Of a stretch of DNA of 7,871 bases, positions 6,181 through 7,871 are shown one piece after another (within the stretch, counting starts at the first letter, position 1; each line of letters opens with the position of its first letter). The notes under the pieces were generated by a model. The model saw nothing but the letters and a program-made list of their open reading frames with translations, did no database searches and had not been told where the DNA came from. The position numbers and the translations under genes are program-made. Origin of the DNA: Pseudomonadota bacterium (GTDB lineage Bacteria > Pseudomonadota > Alphaproteobacteria > Sphingomonadales > Sphingomonadaceae); contig JAEWKG010000232.1 of NCBI GenBank assembly GCA_023386135.1, positions 1 through 7,871 on the forward strand, read 5' to 3'.

Positions 6181-6241
6181 GTCCCCAACGCACGCTGCCG
6201 ACGATTGGGGCACGGAACGGGGAACAAGCTGCCCGCGCGGG

Positions 6242-6269
6242 TTGTTTGGCGATTCCCGAGGCTTATATT
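6242..6269 (+). promoter_or_regulatory. Probable hspQ promoter with an internal GANTC site, leaderless
   Basis: TTGTTT (6242-6247) is followed after 16 bases by TATATT (6264-6269), a five-of-six match to the -10 consensus. Only six bases separate TATATT from the hspQ ATG at 6276, so transcription should begin at or next to the start codon. No ribosome site is present, which agrees with a leaderless message. GATTC (6251-6255), a GANTC methylation site, lies in the spacer. Confidence 0.5.
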
Positions 6270-6275
6270 TCACCC

Positions 6276-6656
6276 ATGGATCGTTCGCACTTCTTCTCCC
6301 CCCAGGCCGGCCGCACGATCGAGGCGCCGCGCCACGCATCGGCCCGCTTCGGCGTGGGCGAGGTCGTCCGCCACCGGCTGTTCGACTTCCGCGGAGTGGT
6401 GTTCGATATCGACCCGGTCTTCGCCAACAGCGACGAATGGTACGAATCCATCCCCGCCGCTGTCCGGCCGAGCAAGGACCAGCCGTTCTACCACCTGCTG
6501 GCCGAAAATGCCGACAGCAGCTACGTCGCCTACGTCAGCCAGCAAAACCTGCTGCCCGACGCGGAGAACGGGCCAGTCGACCATCCGCAGGTGAACGAGC
6601 TGTTCGATCGTTTTTCCGATGGCCGCTACAAGCTGCGCCGCGGCCTTACCCACTAG
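6276..6656 (+). CDS. hspQ: HspQ family heat-shock protein / hemimethylated-DNA-binding domain protein
   Basis: The 126-residue product carries the compact HspQ (YccV) domain over about 24-122: RFGVGEVVRHRLFDFRGVVF at 24-43, then DIDPVF, a DEWYESIP segment at 53-60, QPFYHLLAEN at 69-78, YVAYVSQQNL at 83-92, and HPQVNELFDRF at 103-113. The E. coli protein (about 105 residues) is a heat-shock protein that stimulates Lon proteolysis and was first noted for binding hemimethylated origin DNA. Here about 20 extra residues at the N-terminus precede the domain. ATG 6276 is the only Met before the domain and sits just after a good -10 box with no ribosome site, suggesting a leaderless message. It is convergent with the permease gene, nine bases apart. 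The domain assignment is firm; the role in this organism is inferred from the family. Confidence 0.93.
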   Translation: MDRSHFFSPQAGRTIEAPRHASARFGVGEVVRHRLFDFRGVVFDIDPVFANSDEWYESIPAAVRPSKDQPFYHLLAENADSSYVAYVSQQNLLPDAENGPVDHPQVNELFDRFSDGRYKLRRGLTH

Positions 6657-6669
6657 GCGCGCCGCCTAG
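6653..6669. repeat. Palindrome joining two convergent stop codons
   Basis: CTAGGCG (6653-6659) and CGCCTAG (6663-6669) are perfect inverted arms around CGC. The TAG of hspQ (6654-6656) lies in one arm and the TAG of the permease gene (complement of 6666-6668) in the other. It could form a hairpin at both 3' ends, but no T-run follows on either strand, so termination here is uncertain. Confidence 0.55.
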
Positions 6670-7532
6670 CTCTTGATCTTCCAGCCCGAGCGCATTGTCG
6701 CGTAGATCGCGATCGCCAGCACGGCGTTGAGCACACCTAGCCCCAGCGCCCCGATCAGCACCGCGCCGTTGGTGCTGCCGATGTCGCTCTGGCCGAGGAA
6801 GCCGAAGCGGAAACCCGAGATCACGTAGAAGAACGGGTTTACCCGGCTGATCGCCTGGAAGGTCGGCGCGAGGTTGTGGATCACGTAGAACGTGCCCGAC
6901 AGCAGGCTCAGCGGCGCGATGACGAAGTTGGTCACCGCCGCGGCGTGGTCGAATTTCTCGGCCCAGATCGAAGTGATCAGCCCGAGCAGCGAAAGCAGGA
7001 TCGCCCCCATCAGCCCGAACCAGATCACCGCCCACGGGTGCGCCATCGCCAGGCTCACGCCGGGATAGAACGCCATCGCCGCCGCCAGCGCGAGGCCGAC
7101 CAGCACCGATCGCGTCACCGCCGCGCCGATGATCCCCGCCATCAACTCTCCGTTGGATAGCGGCGGCATCAGGAGGTCGATGATCGTCCCCTGTATCTTG
7201 CCCGACAGGAACGAGAAGCTCGAATCGGCGAACGCGTTCTGCATCATGCCCATCACGATCAGGCCCGGCGCGACGAAGGTCGCGAACGGCACGCCGAGGA
7301 TGACCCGGCCCGAACGGCCCATCGCGACGGTGAAGATGATCAGGAATAGCAGCGTGGTGACCGCCGGCGCCCACACCGTCTGGGTCTGGACCTTGAGAAA
7401 ACGGCGGACCCCCTTCATATAGAGGCTCCACAGTCCGATCCAGTTCACTCCCTGGATGATCGGCACCCCGCGCTGCGGAAAGGCAGGGCGGGCGGCGGTC
7501 GTCGATATGGAGGTCTGGGCTTGATCGGCCAT
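6666..7532 (-). CDS. ABC-2 type transporter permease
   Basis: This 288-residue membrane protein matches the ABC-2 permease fold (YadH/NodJ-like), the membrane half of an exporter that works with a separate ATPase not present in the window. Residues 1-50 are cytoplasmic, followed by about six hydrophobic segments near 54-71, 83-101, 130-155, 165-190, 198-218 and 256-279. Family landmarks include FSFLSGKIQGTIIDLLMPPL at 106-125 and VNPFFYVISGFRFGFLGQSD at 231-250, just before the last helix. The ATG at 7532 is preceded by GGGA and fits the usual N-terminal length. The gene diverges from gcrA and converges on hspQ. The substrate cannot be told from the sequence; homologues export polysaccharides, lipids or drugs. 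Confidence 0.93.
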   Translation of the reverse strand: MADQAQTSISTTAARPAFPQRGVPIIQGVNWIGLWSLYMKGVRRFLKVQTQTVWAPAVTTLLFLIIFTVAMGRSGRVILGVPFATFVAPGLIVMGMMQNAFADSSFSFLSGKIQGTIIDLLMPPLSNGELMAGIIGAAVTRSVLVGLALAAAMAFYPGVSLAMAHPWAVIWFGLMGAILLSLLGLITSIWAEKFDHAAAVTNFVIAPLSLLSGTFYVIHNLAPTFQAISRVNPFFYVISGFRFGFLGQSDIGSTNGAVLIGALGLGVLNAVLAIAIYATMRSGWKIKS

Positions 7533-7540
7533 GTTTCCCG

Positions 7541-7569
7541 CGCCTAGGGCCAAGCACCCCGGCTGGCAA
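7541..7569 (-). promoter_or_regulatory. Possible permease promoter in the divergent gcrA-permease gap
   Basis: On the minus strand, TTGCCA (7569-7564) is followed after 17 bases by TAGGCG (7546-7541). The -10 match is poor, and transcription would start almost at the ATG (7532), so this is tentative. The whole gap to gcrA is 73 bases and must hold control signals for both genes unless transcription enters from elsewhere. I could not define a convincing gcrA promoter in it. Confidence 0.25.
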
Positions 7570-7605
7570 GCGCGCCACCTTGATTGCAGGACACGATAGC
7601 GACCG

Positions 7606-7871
7606 ATGAGCTGGACCGACGAACGTATCGCCACACTGAAGAAGATGTGGGAGGGCGGCGCGACCGCCAGCCAGATCGCCGACGAGCTGGGCGGGGTCAG
7701 CCGCAACGCGGTGATCGGCAAGGCGCACCGCCTCGGCCTCAAGGCCCGCCCCTCTCCCGTGAAGCCCAACGACGAGAAGCCCGAGCCCAAGAAGGCCGCG
7801 CCCGCGCCCGCTCCGGCCGCGGCGAAGCCCGCGATCAAGCGTCCGGCTGCGACGCCCGCCCACACTCCGAC
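7606..7871 (+). CDS. gcrA: GcrA cell-cycle regulator, N-terminal part (3'-partial)
   Basis: The window holds the first 88 codons. Residues 1-46 are the diagnostic GcrA DNA-binding domain: MSWTDERIATLKKMWEGG, then ATASQIADELGGVSRNAV and IGKAHRLGL, a three-helix homeodomain-like unit. Residues 47-88 are a flexible linker rich in Lys, Pro and Ala; the C-terminal sigma-factor-binding region lies past the window end. In Caulobacter, GcrA binds sigma-70 and activates promoters carrying GANTC sites methylated by CcrM, controlling cell-cycle genes. The ATG at 7606 starts exactly at the conserved MSWTDERI. The upstream ribosome site is weak. The gene is divergent from the permease, with 73 bases between the starts. 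The identification is very secure for the N-terminal domain. Confidence 0.95.
   Translation, partial: MSWTDERIATLKKMWEGGATASQIADELGGVSRNAVIGKAHRLGLKARPSPVKPNDEKPEPKKAAPAPAPAAAKPAIKRPAATPAHTP

Noticed and set aside
6646..7863. A 405-codon minus-strand frame covering the permease gene and the gcrA start
   Set aside because: Arg/Gly/Asp-rich shadow; the true minus-strand gene is the ABC-2 permease in the neighbouring frame, with proper membrane helices.

Overview
The window looks like chromosomal DNA from a high-GC alphaproteobacterium, most likely a sphingomonad (Sphingomonadales). The evidence is a gcrA homologue beginning at the right end, an HspQ-family gene, an ABC-2 permease and a CCA-encoding tRNA-Ser(CGA), all with strongly GC-ending codons. 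The assignment rests on recognising these proteins; no search was run.

The left two thirds (about 1-5533) appear to be accessory DNA. Positions 1-2514 hold an open frame of at least 837 codons for a large, probably all-helical protein. It may be cut by the window edge, and its C-terminus resembles the tails of big defence-type proteins. A 564-base gap follows (2515-3078). It holds what looks like a small gene split by a frameshift (2693-2915), then three consecutive inverted repeats (2980-3078) that end at the start codon of the next gene. Next comes a tightly coupled three-gene operon: a DUF3489 protein (3079-3447), a DUF2924 protein (3444-3875) and a large serine recombinase (3872-5533). 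Each junction is a 4-base ATGA overlap. This trio is a recurrent mobile-element module in alphaproteobacteria. Its place at the edge of core genes suggests that one end of an integrated element lies just right of the recombinase, with the large gene at 1-2514 as possible cargo.

The right third (about 5570-7871) looks like host backbone. It starts with a strong intrinsic terminator (5646-5672), preceded by interlocking inverted repeats that could be a small RNA or an attenuator-like leader. Then come a possible 38-residue membrane protein on the minus strand (5676-5792), tRNA-Ser(CGA) on the minus strand (6011-6100), hspQ (6276-6656), a convergent ABC-2 permease (6666-7532, minus) and, divergent from it, the first 88 codons of gcrA (from 7606).

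The items most worth following are: the large unknown protein as a possible defence effector or sensor; the structured leader of the DUF3489-DUF2924-recombinase operon; the small structured transcript candidate next to the probable element boundary; the frameshifted small gene; and an hspQ promoter that appears leaderless and carries a GANTC site, the sequence read by GcrA together with the CcrM methylase.
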